Below are positions 17,010 to 26,039 of a DNA stretch of 64,000 nt, one piece after another. Each line of letters starts with the position of its first letter. Position 1 is the stretch's first letter. The DNA lies in the NCBI RefSeq assembly GCF_013304445.1, contig NZ_JAAITA010000008.1, forward strand, positions 54,970 through 118,969. The letters run 5' to 3'. This DNA comes from Blautia hansenii. Lineage in GTDB: Bacteria; Bacillota; Clostridia; Lachnospirales; Lachnospiraceae. Both the position numbers and the translations under genes were made by a program. Under the pieces are notes generated by a model. That model made no database searches, was not told the DNA's origin, and saw nothing but the letters and a program-made list of their open reading frames with translations.

Positions 17010-17621
17010 TTATTTTCCCTCCTTCACATATTCAAAGGCACAAAGCCCTGCATTGACGCCGCCTGTTATGGCTTTCGACGTAATGGTAGCGCCGCTGATG
17101 GCATTGATTTCATTGTCAGACGCTGCGCCTGATTTTGTCACCTCAAAAGCATCCACCTGCTTGCCGGCAAACTGTCCCTTAAACTCATCTTTTGTGGCGT
17201 TCATACCAAGACCTGCAGTCTCGTTAATATCCAGAATGGAAATTCCGTTTAAGGTACCGTCCAGTGTTACACCCATGGAAAAACTGATGTCACCGCCATA
17301 GCCTTCCGAAGTTGTCATATTCAGCGCATAGCCAATGGTTTCTCCGGACGCATCCTTGGCCTCCATCACTTCATTGACCGTCTGTGCCTCAAAACCGTTT
17401 TCTGTCAGATAAGCAGCCAGGTCTGCATCGTCTGCCTCCACGCATACCTCAAAGGAATCCGCGTCTTCAAACACGGCCTTGTAAGCCTCCTGCTTTTCCT
17501 TTTCAGCCTGCTGGGCAATGGGCTCTTTTGTCACCTCATATACCATACCCAAAAGACCGCCCGCTACCAGAGTAATCAGGGTCAGTATCAGGGTATCTTT
17601 TATAATTGTATTCTTTTTCAT
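17010..17621 (-). CDS. rnfG: Rnf complex FMN-binding subunit RnfG
   Basis: A 203-residue subunit with one N-terminal membrane helix (about 8-30) and an extracytoplasmic FMN_bind domain. FMN is attached by ApbE to the last Thr of SGATITSKAI (near residue 180); that motif is intact. No apbE lies in the window. The start overlaps the rnfD stop by four bases (ATGA). Confidence 0.94.
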   Translation of the reverse strand: MKKNTIIKDTLILTLITLVAGGLLGMVYEVTKEPIAQQAEKEKQEAYKAVFEDADSFEVCVEADDADLAAYLTENGFEAQTVNEVMEAKDASGETIGYALNMTTSEGYGGDISFSMGVTLDGTLNGISILDINETAGLGMNATKDEFKGQFAGKQVDAFEVTKSGAASDNEINAISGATITSKAITGGVNAGLCAFEYVKEGK

Positions 17622-18577
17622 GCTTTTTTACCTCCCATTCCGAAGGCTGCCGGCATTGTAAAACGTTCAATCAGCGGCACCAACAGGTTGCAGAAAATAA
17701 TAGCATAGGAAACTCCTTCTGCAGAACCGCCGAAAATACGGAAAAGTCCGGTAAAAATACCAAGACACACGCCATATACCAGCTGTCCCTTCTTTGTAAT
17801 CGGAGTTGTCACATAATCCGTTGCCATAAACCAGGCGCCCAACATCAGACCGCCGCCGAATAAGTGGCACAGCAGATAGTTCAAATCCAGACCATGGCCG
17901 CCGAACAGCAGCACAAATACAGCGAAGGTGCCAATATAAGTCAGCGGAATCCGCAAATCAATGATACCTCTTGCCAGAAGAATTGCTGCACCGATTAAAA
18001 TGGCAAGCGCAGAAGTCTCCCCAATGGTTCCCTGTATATTACCAAAGAACAGGCTCACCCAGTCTACGCTTTCTCCTGCTTTTAAGGCAGCAAGAGGTGT
18101 AGCGCCGGATACGGTATCCACAATGTTTCCCCATGCATTATCCGGCACAGTAAAATCTGTCATTCTTCCTGTAAAGGAAATCAAAAGGAAACATCTGGCT
18201 GCCAGAGCAGGGTTCATAAAATTCTGTCCCAGACCGCCAAACAGCTGTTTTACAATAAGAATAGCAAACACACCGCCGATAACGGGAATCCACCAGGGAG
18301 CCTTCGGTGGCAGATTCAGTGCCAGCAAAAGTCCGGTAACGGCTGCGCTATAGTCCTTGATTGTCAGTTTCTTATGTACGATTTTTTCATAGATTGCTTC
18401 TGTTGCCACGCACACAGCAATGGAAATCAGAATCAGCAAAAGCGCGTGGGGTCCGAAATTATAAACGCCCACCAGCGCTGCAGGCATCAATGCCAGAAGT
18501 ACCGTAAGCATAATGCTGCCGGTATCCACCTTCGACCTTACATGAGGGGAAGATGAGACGTGTAATAAGTCACTCAT
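17618..18577 (-). CDS. rnfD: Rnf complex membrane subunit RnfD
   Basis: A 319-residue membrane subunit, related to NqrB, with about nine helices. It carries covalent FMN; the flavinylation motif VSGATPLAAL is present near residue 155. RnfD is thought to be part of the Na+ or H+ channel. AGGAGA precedes the ATG. It follows rnfC by 12 bases. Confidence 0.95.
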   Translation of the reverse strand: MSDLLHVSSSPHVRSKVDTGSIMLTVLLALMPAALVGVYNFGPHALLLILISIAVCVATEAIYEKIVHKKLTIKDYSAAVTGLLLALNLPPKAPWWIPVIGGVFAILIVKQLFGGLGQNFMNPALAARCFLLISFTGRMTDFTVPDNAWGNIVDTVSGATPLAALKAGESVDWVSLFFGNIQGTIGETSALAILIGAAILLARGIIDLRIPLTYIGTFAVFVLLFGGHGLDLNYLLCHLFGGGLMLGAWFMATDYVTTPITKKGQLVYGVCLGIFTGLFRIFGGSAEGVSYAIIFCNLLVPLIERFTMPAAFGMGGKKA

Positions 18578-18589
18578 GATTTTCTCCTC

Positions 18590-19912
18590 CTATTTCGGTT
18601 TTCTGCGGTTAGCCAGAACCATTTTTCTCATAGAACGCATAGACTGGGTCAGCGGGCGTTTTGCCGGACAGACAAAACTGCAGCAGCCACATTCCACACA
18701 TTCCATACCATGATATTTTACAAACATCTCTTCCCGGCCGTTCTCCGAATACGTTGCCAGTCTGGAGGGTACCAGTCTGGCCGGACAGGCCGTGACACAT
18801 CTGCCGCAGTTGATACATGCGGCAGGTTCCTGGGCAGAAACCTCATCTTTTGTCATGCACAGCAGCGCAGAAGAAGTCTTTACTACCGGCACATGATAAT
18901 CAAACATAGCAAATCCCATCATAGGACCGCCGGAAATCATTTTTTCCGCAGGCTGCTTCAAACCGCCTGCCGCTTCCAGAAGCTCCGCAAAAGACGTACC
19001 TGTGCGTGCCTTTAAATTACAGGGCTCTGCTACGGCATCTCCTGTAATGGTAACAATACGGTCCATAACCGGTTCGCCTTTCATAACAGCCCGGTATACC
19101 GCACATACGGTATCCACATTGTCTACTACGCAGCCCGCGTCTGCCGGAAGCATGGAAGAATTGATTTCCCTGCCGCTGACTGCCGCAATGAGGCAGCGCT
19201 CTGCGCCCTGAGGATATTTGGTCTTTAAGGTGCTGACCTCAATTCTCGGCTCATCTTTCACCAGCTCGCTGATTTTTGCAATACAATCCGGCTTGTTGTC
19301 TTCAATACAAATATAGCCTTTGGCATTGTCAAAAAGCTTGAGAATACATTTCAAACCATTGATAATCCACTCCGGCTGTTCCAGCATACGGCGGTAATCA
19401 GAAGTCAGATAAGGTTCACACTCTGCACCGTTTACCAGTACATATTCAATCTTATCCGGTTCTTTTGGAGAAAGCTTTACATGGGTAGGGAAACCTGCTC
19501 CTCCCATACCTACTACGCCGCCCTCTTTGATTCTGGCTATAATTTCCTCTTTTGTGAGACTTTCCAGAGACTGCGCCGGCTGAAACTCTGCGGTTTCATA
19601 CTTTTCATCATTTTCAATGACAATGGCATCTACCATAGCGCCTACATTATTTCTGACTTTCTTTATTTCTTTCACAGTTCCTGACACAGATGCGTGAACA
19701 GGCGCAGAAACGAAGCCTCCCATTTCTGCAATTTTCTGGCCCGCCAGAACGTAATCCCCTTTTTTCACAACAGGCTGTGCCGGAGCACCAATATGCTGTG
19801 AAAGCGGATATACCAGTTCTTTCCCGGGCAAAAATTCCCGGACAGGCTTTTCTTTGGACAGTTCTTTTCCATCGTAAGGGTGAACGCCACCCCTAAAGGT
19901 TAAAAACGCCAT
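18590..19912 (-). CDS. rnfC: Rnf complex NADH-binding subunit RnfC
   Basis: A 440-residue peripheral subunit that passes electrons to NAD+. It has the NuoF-like Rossmann region with GGAGFPTHVKL (about residue 135), an SLBB domain, and two 4Fe-4S motifs near the C-terminus: CINCGRCVTACP and CVECGCCSFVCP. It is the first gene of the operon, with AAAGGAGG before the ATG. A promoter-like element with a palindrome lies just upstream. Confidence 0.96.
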   Translation of the reverse strand: MAFLTFRGGVHPYDGKELSKEKPVREFLPGKELVYPLSQHIGAPAQPVVKKGDYVLAGQKIAEMGGFVSAPVHASVSGTVKEIKKVRNNVGAMVDAIVIENDEKYETAEFQPAQSLESLTKEEIIARIKEGGVVGMGGAGFPTHVKLSPKEPDKIEYVLVNGAECEPYLTSDYRRMLEQPEWIINGLKCILKLFDNAKGYICIEDNKPDCIAKISELVKDEPRIEVSTLKTKYPQGAERCLIAAVSGREINSSMLPADAGCVVDNVDTVCAVYRAVMKGEPVMDRIVTITGDAVAEPCNLKARTGTSFAELLEAAGGLKQPAEKMISGGPMMGFAMFDYHVPVVKTSSALLCMTKDEVSAQEPAACINCGRCVTACPARLVPSRLATYSENGREEMFVKYHGMECVECGCCSFVCPAKRPLTQSMRSMRKMVLANRRKPK

Positions 19913-19936
19913 AATTTGTCCCTCCTTTATCTATCG

Positions 19937-19959
19937 ATAATCAGATGTTTCTGATTATA
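19937..19959 (-). promoter_or_regulatory. Palindrome over the rnf operon -10 element
   Basis: Arms ATAATCAG (19937-19944) and CTGATTAT (19951-19958) are perfectly inverted around six bases. The minus-strand TATAAT (19954-19959) lies at one edge. The matching -35 is poor (AAAAGA-like). This would fit an operator for a regulator of rnf, or an RNA hairpin at the very 5' end of the transcript. Confidence 0.5.
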
Positions 19960-19968
19960 CTCCTGCTA

Positions 19969-20892
19969 TTAGTCTGTCTTTTTTTTCTGATGCTTTTCTC
20001 TGTAAGTTTTAAACTGACTTTTCAGTTCAGGATACGCGCAGACCATACGTTTCCTGATACGGCTCTGTTTTTTGCGGATATCGGTATATTTTTTTACATA
20101 TTCGTCCAGACGCTGTTCCAATTCCCGTTTTTTCTCCATATAACTCTCTGCATCCAAGAGGCGTCTGTCCTGTACCAGACTTTCAAAGCGTTCCAGAATT
20201 TCCTGCTTTCTGCCGGACAGCCATTCCAGAGAATCCTGTAACCGCCGGTAATTTCTGACAGATTCCAGCTTCTCCCGAATCTCCTCTTTCGTCTCATAGA
20301 CCCTGGTACCCTGCAAATACACAGTAAGATCCTCCAGCATATCCTCCGCTTTGGCAAAGGCCTTGCTCAGACCAAAAGCTGCGGCTGCCGATGAAATAAA
20401 GTCCACAAGATACAAAAGAGTCACAATCAAAAGTACAATTTTTCCCACAGACTGCGGATACAATCCAGTCAGCCAGGACACAAACGGGTGAAGTACCTGG
20501 AACAGTAAAACGGTAAATACACCCCAGCCCAGGGAAGCCCCGACACAAATGTACCCATGAAAATTAAACTTCTGTTTACTGTAATCCCACCATCTGGTAT
20601 GGAAAATTTTCTCCATCAGCCAGCCGGTTACCAGTTCCAGAAGTGTGGCCGTTACAACCCCGCCTGCATAGAGAATCAGCAGATTCCCGTCAAAAGGCTT
20701 TAAAATCAGATATACACTGACTGCACCTGCGCCATAAATAGTACACAGTGGGCCATTGATAAATCCTCTGTTTACGGGTTTTCCTTTTTTCACAGATACA
20801 TATGCGGATTCCCATACCCAGCCTAAAAAACTGTAGATAAAAAACCAACTTATGATATAATATAGAGATATCCCTGCTATTGTAATATCCAT
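19969..20892 (-). CDS. CmpB-like putative ABC transporter permease membrane protein with C-terminal coiled coil
   Basis: A 307-residue protein of PF06541, annotated as putative ABC transporter permease, though no ATPase partner is nearby. Five hydrophobic segments lie in residues 8-180. Family marks are SFLGWVWESAYVS, NRGFINGPLCTIYGAGAV and WWDYSKQKFNFHGYICVG. Residues about 190-307 are a charged helical region with coiled-coil character. Start at 20892, with AAGGAG upstream. A shorter paralogue is encoded at 50646-51236. The function is unknown. Confidence 0.8.
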   Translation of the reverse strand: MDITIAGISLYYIISWFFIYSFLGWVWESAYVSVKKGKPVNRGFINGPLCTIYGAGAVSVYLILKPFDGNLLILYAGGVVTATLLELVTGWLMEKIFHTRWWDYSKQKFNFHGYICVGASLGWGVFTVLLFQVLHPFVSWLTGLYPQSVGKIVLLIVTLLYLVDFISSAAAAFGLSKAFAKAEDMLEDLTVYLQGTRVYETKEEIREKLESVRNYRRLQDSLEWLSGRKQEILERFESLVQDRRLLDAESYMEKKRELEQRLDEYVKKYTDIRKKQSRIRKRMVCAYPELKSQFKTYREKHQKKKTD

Positions 20893-20928
20893 GCTTTTCT
20901 CCTTCGTTATATAATATAACATTTTTTT

Positions 20929-20963
20929 ACGAAAATCACTAGAATTTTTTAGTGATTTTTCGT
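20929..20963. repeat. Inverted repeat between divergent genes
   Basis: ACGAAAATCACT (20929-20940) and AGTGATTTTTCGT (20951-20963) pair with one bulged T. It lies in the 107-base gap between the CmpB-like gene and the yprB-like gene. It could be a shared operator for the divergent pair. No T run follows on the plus strand. Confidence 0.6.
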
Positions 20964-20999
20964 ACTATTTCAAGAACAATTTGAAAGGATTTTGTTAAA

Positions 21000-22124
21000 A
21001 TGATAACAAATAAACAAATTATCTATACATTATCACCAGAACTGAAATCCGGATTTTTTTCACCCGATTCCAATCCTTCGGATTTCCTGTTTTTCGACAT
21101 TGAAACTACAGGACTGAGTCCGAAAAACAGCCGTGTTTTTCTCATAGGGCTTCTCTTCCAAAGAGAAGACGCCCAGGACTTTGAACTCTGCCAGTTTCTG
21201 TCAGAGCACAGCGATGATACATCAGAAAGCCTGCTTTTAAAGGAATTCTGCCGCATAGCTTCCTCTAAAAAATATCTGGTACACTTTAACGGCGCTTCCT
21301 TTGATGTCCCCTATCTGGCCAACCGCTGCAAAGCTTTGCAAATTCCCCAGACTTTCTCTGATATGCCTCAGATAGATTTATACCGGGAGCTCCTCCGCAT
21401 GCCCTGTTTTTTCCGTCAAATGCCCGGCCACAGACAAAAAGATTTTGAAAATCTGGTTTCTTATCCCAGAGAAGACCTGTTATCCGGCAAAGAAATGATA
21501 AAAATTTATCAAAACTATGTAAAATCTCCTGATACACAGAGCCAGAAACTTCTTCTGCTACACAACAGCGATGACCTCAAAGGTATGGCAGCCCTCCTTC
21601 CCCTGGGCGGGCTGCGCCAGCTTTTAAACCGGGAATATACCATAGAAAAAGCCGAAGAGCTCACAGAAAACAGCCCGGAAGGAACTCCCCTTCGGAAACT
21701 TCTGTTTACTCTTTCCATGAAACATTCGGTGTGCGCTGCTCTTTCTGCAGCTTTGCCTTTTTGTTACATTACTGTATTAAATACTACAGCCAAAATAAAA
21801 ATGCCTCTCTACCAAGGCACCCTGAAATATTTCTACCCAGATTATCAAAACTATTATTATCTTCCCTATGAAGATGAGGCGGTACACAAAAGCATAGCTC
21901 TTTATCTGGACAAAAGCCGACGGCAAAAAGCAAAGGCTCACAACTGCTGCAAAAAAGTATCCGGCTGCTTTGTCTATGCTCCCGGCTCTCCAAACCTTCC
22001 TCTTCTCCAGGAGGACTATCATGCCAAAGAAAAATATGCACTCTGGCCCTTTGAAAACGCTTCCCAGGAAACCCTTCTCTCTTATGTCCATGGAATTTTA
22101 AAAACAGCCATCACTAAAAAGTGA
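21000..22124 (+). CDS. RNase H-like exonuclease domain protein (YprB family)
   Basis: A 374-residue protein with a DEDD-type 3'-5' exonuclease fold in residues 25-200. Visible metal-ligand motifs are FFDIETTGL, VHFNGASFDVPYL and the later HRQKDFENLV. The C-terminal 170 residues have no known domain that I can see; in Bacillus YprB a TPR region occurs there. Substrate and role are not established. AAAGGA lies upstream of the ATG. The last codons run into a terminator. It is one of few plus-strand genes in the window. Confidence 0.82.
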   Translation: MITNKQIIYTLSPELKSGFFSPDSNPSDFLFFDIETTGLSPKNSRVFLIGLLFQREDAQDFELCQFLSEHSDDTSESLLLKEFCRIASSKKYLVHFNGASFDVPYLANRCKALQIPQTFSDMPQIDLYRELLRMPCFFRQMPGHRQKDFENLVSYPREDLLSGKEMIKIYQNYVKSPDTQSQKLLLLHNSDDLKGMAALLPLGGLRQLLNREYTIEKAEELTENSPEGTPLRKLLFTLSMKHSVCAALSAALPFCYITVLNTTAKIKMPLYQGTLKYFYPDYQNYYYLPYEDEAVHKSIALYLDKSRRQKAKAHNCCKKVSGCFVYAPGSPNLPLLQEDYHAKEKYALWPFENASQETLLSYVHGILKTAITKK

Positions 22125-22136
22125 GGGCTGTTTTTA
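22100..22136. terminator. Bidirectional terminator between the yprB-like gene and rpsA
   Basis: AAAAACAGCC-TCACT pairs with AGTGA-GGCTGTTTTT around an AAAA loop, with one mismatch. The stop codon of the plus-strand gene lies inside the stem. T runs exist on both strands, so it can serve both convergent genes. Confidence 0.85.
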
Positions 22137-22153
22137 ATAAAAAAGATTTTTTA

Positions 22154-23239
22154 TTATTCTTCTACTGTCTCTTCTGCTTCGTCCTGAGCTGGCTCAAGAA
22201 CTTTCATGCTGAGGCTGATTTTCTTTTCTTCTTCGTTGAAATCAACAACTTTTGCAGAAACAACCTGACCTACTTTTAATACATCAGATGGTTTTTCTAC
22301 ATGTGCTCTGGAAATCTGAGAAACATGAAGAAGAGCGTCTACACCTGGCTCTAATTCAATAAATGCACCAAAATCTGTCATGCGGGCAATTTTGCCTTCT
22401 ACAACATTTCCTACTGCATATTTTTCAGCTGCATGCAACCATGGATTCTGGTCTTCAAATTTCAGGCTTAACGCAATCTTATCCCCGTTGATTTCTTTAA
22501 TCAGGACAGTAATCTTATCCCCTGCTTTGAATACTTTTTTCGGGTTTTCTACTCTTCCCCATGACATTTCAGAAATGTGAAGAAGACCGTCAGCGCCGCC
22601 AAGGTCAATAAATGCACCAAAGTCTGTAACGTTTTTGATAGTTCCTTCTACAACATCTCCTGCATGGATTTTCTCGAAAAGTTCTTTCTTCAGTTCTTCT
22701 TTCTTAGCTACCAGAAGCTGTTTTCTGTCACCGATAACACGGCGTCTTTTTGGATTGAACTCTGTGATAACAAATTCAATTTCCTGATCCTGATATTTTG
22801 TCAGGTCTTTTTCGTAAGTGTCGGACACCAGACTTGCAGGAATGAATACTCTTGCTTCTTCTACAAGTACGCTTAAACCGCCGTCTAATACCTGGTTTAC
22901 TTTTGCTGTCAGCACTTCTTTATTTTCAAATGCTTCTTCGAGTCTCTTGTTGCCTTTATCAGCAGCCAGTCTCTTGTATGTTAAGAGAACCTGTCCGTCT
23001 CCGTCGTTTAACTTCAGGACTTTTGCTTCCATAGTGTCACCTGGCTGAGCAACAGTTCTAAGGTCTAAGTTCTGGTCATTAGAATATTCACTTCTGGTAA
23101 TGATACCGTCAGCTTTATAATCAATGTTCAGAATAATCTGGTCTTCTTTCACATCGATAACTGTACCTTCGACTACCTCTCCATTCCTAATTGTTTTAAA
23201 TGTTTCATCCAGCATTTGTTCAAAACTTAATTCTGACAT
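22154..23239 (-). CDS. rpsA: 30S ribosomal protein S1-like RNA-binding protein, four S1 domains
   Basis: A 361-residue protein with four S1 (OB-fold) repeats, at about residues 20-90, 105-175, 190-260 and 275-345. The last two are best conserved (VTDFGAFIDLGGADGLLHISEMS and MTDFGAFIELEPGVDALLHVSQIS share the pattern DFGAFI...LLH.S). Firmicute S1 proteins of this size help bind mRNA but lack the full six-domain form of Escherichia coli. The ATG at 23239 has AGGAGG upstream and lies inside the ispH gene, a 20-base overlap. Translation is probably coupled to ispH. Confidence 0.9.
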   Translation of the reverse strand: MSELSFEQMLDETFKTIRNGEVVEGTVIDVKEDQIILNIDYKADGIITRSEYSNDQNLDLRTVAQPGDTMEAKVLKLNDGDGQVLLTYKRLAADKGNKRLEEAFENKEVLTAKVNQVLDGGLSVLVEEARVFIPASLVSDTYEKDLTKYQDQEIEFVITEFNPKRRRVIGDRKQLLVAKKEELKKELFEKIHAGDVVEGTIKNVTDFGAFIDLGGADGLLHISEMSWGRVENPKKVFKAGDKITVLIKEINGDKIALSLKFEDQNPWLHAAEKYAVGNVVEGKIARMTDFGAFIELEPGVDALLHVSQISRAHVEKPSDVLKVGQVVSAKVVDFNEEEKKISLSMKVLEPAQDEAEETVEE

Positions 23240-24071
23240 GTTTTGAAACCTCCTCAATTATTTTATTTGGGGTTGATGCCCCTGCTGTAATACCTACACA
23301 TTGAACGGATCGGAAACTATCAGAATCCAAGTCAGCAAGTGTCTGTATATAATAAGTATTTTCACATTCGCTTTTACAAATTTCATATAGCTTCTGAGTA
23401 TTGGAGCTATGTCTGCCTCCCACGACAATCATGGTATCTACTTGCTTAGCGATTTCTTCTGCTTCAGACTGTCTGTCTTGTGTTGCATTACAAATCGTAT
23501 TTATAACAAGCCTATCATAACGCTTTTCGCCCAAAATTTCAACTATTTCTTGAAAATTATTGTAATTAAATGTCGTCTGGGATACAATACACACCTTTTC
23601 ATGGCCTTCTTCCAGGAATTTTTTTGCCTCTTCCTTTGTCTTAATCACCGTGCAGGGACCTTCACACCAGCCCTTAATTCCCACCACTTCCGGATGGTCC
23701 GCATTGCCTACAATGACGATGTGGCGGCCTTTCAGGCTTTCTTCGGCCACAATCCGATGAATTTTCAGAACAAAGGGACAGGTAACGTCCACACAGGCTA
23801 TCTGCTTTTCCTTCAAAAGGTCATAAATATATTTCGGCACACCATGAGACCGGATAATCACTGTGCCATCCTGCAGATTTCTCAGTTCTTCTTCGGACTC
23901 TAAAACCCGGACGCCTTTTTTCTCCAAATCCGACACCACTTCTTCGTTGTGAATAATGGGTCCATAAGTATAAACCCCGCCGGCGGTCTGTTCTGCCACT
24001 TCATAGGCTTTTTCCACTGCCCGCTTTACGCCAAAGCAAAAGCCCGCGGTTTTTGCAACTTTTACTTCCAT
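23220..24071 (-). CDS. ispH: 4-hydroxy-3-methylbut-2-enyl diphosphate reductase (IspH)
   Basis: A 283-residue iron-sulfur enzyme that makes IPP and DMAPP in the last step of the MEP pathway. The three cluster cysteines are in AGFCFGVKRAV (residue 12), DVTCPFVLKIH and NTICNATQDRQ. The SHGVP and GITAGAS(T)P substrate-loop motifs are present. It lies 20 bases after cmk. In some Clostridia ispH and the S1 protein are fused; here they are separate, overlapping frames. Confidence 0.96.
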   Translation of the reverse strand: MEVKVAKTAGFCFGVKRAVEKAYEVAEQTAGGVYTYGPIIHNEEVVSDLEKKGVRVLESEEELRNLQDGTVIIRSHGVPKYIYDLLKEKQIACVDVTCPFVLKIHRIVAEESLKGRHIVIVGNADHPEVVGIKGWCEGPCTVIKTKEEAKKFLEEGHEKVCIVSQTTFNYNNFQEIVEILGEKRYDRLVINTICNATQDRQSEAEEIAKQVDTMIVVGGRHSSNTQKLYEICKSECENTYYIQTLADLDSDSFRSVQCVGITAGASTPNKIIEEVSKHVRIKF

Positions 24072-24091
24072 ATGCCTCTCCCCCGCTTTCT

Positions 24092-24760
24092 TTACTTCCG
24101 GCTTTCCCGGTAGAGACGGATAATGGCCTCTTTTACTTCCTCAATGGACATTTCAGAGGAGTCTACCAGCACAGCGTCTTCGGCCTTTCTAAGGGGAGAA
24201 ATCTCTCTGGTCATATCTCTGTAATCTCTGTCGTTAATGTCTGCTTCAATTTCTTCCAGCACACAGGAGACTCCCTTTTCTTCCAGTTCCCGGCACCTTC
24301 TCAGGGCTCTTGTGCGGGCGCTGGCCGTAAGATAAATTTTCACATCTGCATCCGGCAAAACGCAGGTGCCGATATCGCGTCCATCCATAACCACATCGGT
24401 CTGGGAAGCCAGAACACGCTGCAGTTCCACCAGTTTTTCCCGGATACGGGGTCTTGCAGAACTGACGGAAGCCATATTCCCCACTTCCTCCCTGCGCAAA
24501 TCTCCGGTCACATTCTCGCCGTTTAACAGCACCTGTTGGGCGCCGTTTTCATATACAATGGAAATTTCTGCATTTTCACAGGCTGCATCCATCTGCGCTT
24601 CTTCCCCGGGAACAATCCCCTGGCGCAGAAGGTGCAGCGCCATAGCGCGGTACATGGCGCCTGTATCCACATAAATAAATTCCAGTTCTTTTGCCACAGC
24701 CTTGGCTATGGTACTTTTTCCGGCACCTGCCGGACCGTCAATGGCGATATTTACTGACAT
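24092..24760 (-). CDS. cmk: (d)CMP kinase
   Basis: A 222-residue P-loop kinase that phosphorylates CMP and dCMP. GPAGAGKST forms the P-loop at residues 9-17; DTGAMYRAMALH, the GRDIGT motif and the lid arginines in RDYRDMTREISPL are all present. AAGGAGA precedes the ATG. The HI0933 - cmk - ispH - S1 order is typical for Clostridia. Confidence 0.96.
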   Translation of the reverse strand: MSVNIAIDGPAGAGKSTIAKAVAKELEFIYVDTGAMYRAMALHLLRQGIVPGEEAQMDAACENAEISIVYENGAQQVLLNGENVTGDLRREEVGNMASVSSARPRIREKLVELQRVLASQTDVVMDGRDIGTCVLPDADVKIYLTASARTRALRRCRELEEKGVSCVLEEIEADINDRDYRDMTREISPLRKAEDAVLVDSSEMSIEEVKEAIIRLYRESRK

Positions 24761-24780
24761 ATCTTTTTCTCCTTTGCTGT

Positions 24781-26028
24781 TTATTCAAAACTTTCCTCTG
24801 CTGCCGCTTTGGCTGTAGACCAGGCAATCTGCAGGTTAAACCCGCCGGTTACGGCATCTAAATCTAATACCTCACCAATAAAGAAAAGCCCTTTCACCTT
24901 TTTCGACTCCATGTTTTTTGGCTGAATGTCTTTTACGGTGACACCGCCCTGAGTGATAATGGCCTCCCGAAATCCCCTGAGGGACGTAAGCGTCAGAGGG
25001 AAGTGCTTTATCACTTGGATGAACTCCCGCCTTTCCTCTTTTGTAATTTCGTTGACTTTCTTTTCCGGAGGAATCCCTCCCAGAGAAAGCATGACTGGAT
25101 ACAGCTTTGCCGGAAACATGCCGGTTATGACGTTTTTAAACTGTTTGTTCTTTCCGTTTTCAAACTCCCGCAAAAGCCTTCCGTCCAACTGCTCCTCTGA
25201 CAAGGCTGCCTTCAAATCCAGAAAAGCCTGAAGTTCCTTTTTTTCCAGCTTCTTCCCAATGCGGGAACTGGCTGTCAGCACTAAAGGACCGGAAATCCCA
25301 AAGTGGGTAAAAAGCAGTTCTCCAAAATCATCATACAGCACTTTCTTTCCGTCTTTTACAGTAAAGCGGACATTTTTTAAAGCCAGCCCCTGCATGTCTT
25401 TTACATATTCTTCCTTTGTCTCTATCGGAACCAGAGCAGGACGCAGTTCCGTCACTTTATGATTGGTTTCCCTTGCAAAGGTATAACCGTCTCCCGTAGA
25501 GCCCGTGGCCTGATAAGAACAGCCTCCTGTGGCTACAATGACTCTGTCCGCCAAAATTTCGGCTCCGTTTTCCAAAAGTACGCCCCGTATCTTCTCTTCC
25601 CCCTCCAGGGAGTTTTCCGTCAACACTTTTTCCACTCTGCTTTTTAAATGTATCTTCACATCCAACGCTTTCATCCGCTGCTCCAAAACCTTAATCACAT
25701 CAGAGGAATGGTCAGATACCGGAAAAATTCTGCCGCCCCGCTCTTCTTTTACAGCCAGTCCCAGACTTTCAAAAAAAGCGATGACATCCCGGTTTGTATA
25801 GCCGTAAAAAGCGCTGTAAAGAAACTTAGGGTTACTGACAACAGATTGAAAAAAAGTCTCCTCATCACAGGAATTGGTGATATTGCAGCGTCCCTTTCCT
25901 GTAATAAACAGCTTTTTCCCAAGCTTTTCATTTTTTTCAAAGAGGTGTACCTGATGGTTCTGTTCCCCCAGAAAGACCGCCGCTGCCATTCCGGCGGCGC
26001 CTCCTCCTATAATTATTATTTTAGCCAT
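24781..26028 (-). CDS. HI0933-family NAD(P)/FAD-dependent oxidoreductase
   Basis: A 415-residue flavoprotein of the HI0933/YhiN family. The FAD-binding GGGAAGMAAAVFLGE lies at residues 8-22. GRCNITNSC is the family signature near residue 66. VIVATGGCSYQATGSTGDGY follows near residue 165, and the second FAD contact GEVLDLDAVTGGFNLQIA is at the C-terminus. The physiological substrate is not known. It overlaps no neighbour and lies 20 bases upstream of cmk. Confidence 0.88.
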   Translation of the reverse strand: MAKIIIIGGGAAGMAAAVFLGEQNHQVHLFEKNEKLGKKLFITGKGRCNITNSCDEETFFQSVVSNPKFLYSAFYGYTNRDVIAFFESLGLAVKEERGGRIFPVSDHSSDVIKVLEQRMKALDVKIHLKSRVEKVLTENSLEGEEKIRGVLLENGAEILADRVIVATGGCSYQATGSTGDGYTFARETNHKVTELRPALVPIETKEEYVKDMQGLALKNVRFTVKDGKKVLYDDFGELLFTHFGISGPLVLTASSRIGKKLEKKELQAFLDLKAALSEEQLDGRLLREFENGKNKQFKNVITGMFPAKLYPVMLSLGGIPPEKKVNEITKEERREFIQVIKHFPLTLTSLRGFREAIITQGGVTVKDIQPKNMESKKVKGLFFIGEVLDLDAVTGGFNLQIAWSTAKAAAEESFE

Positions 26029-26039
26029 AAAACACTCCT

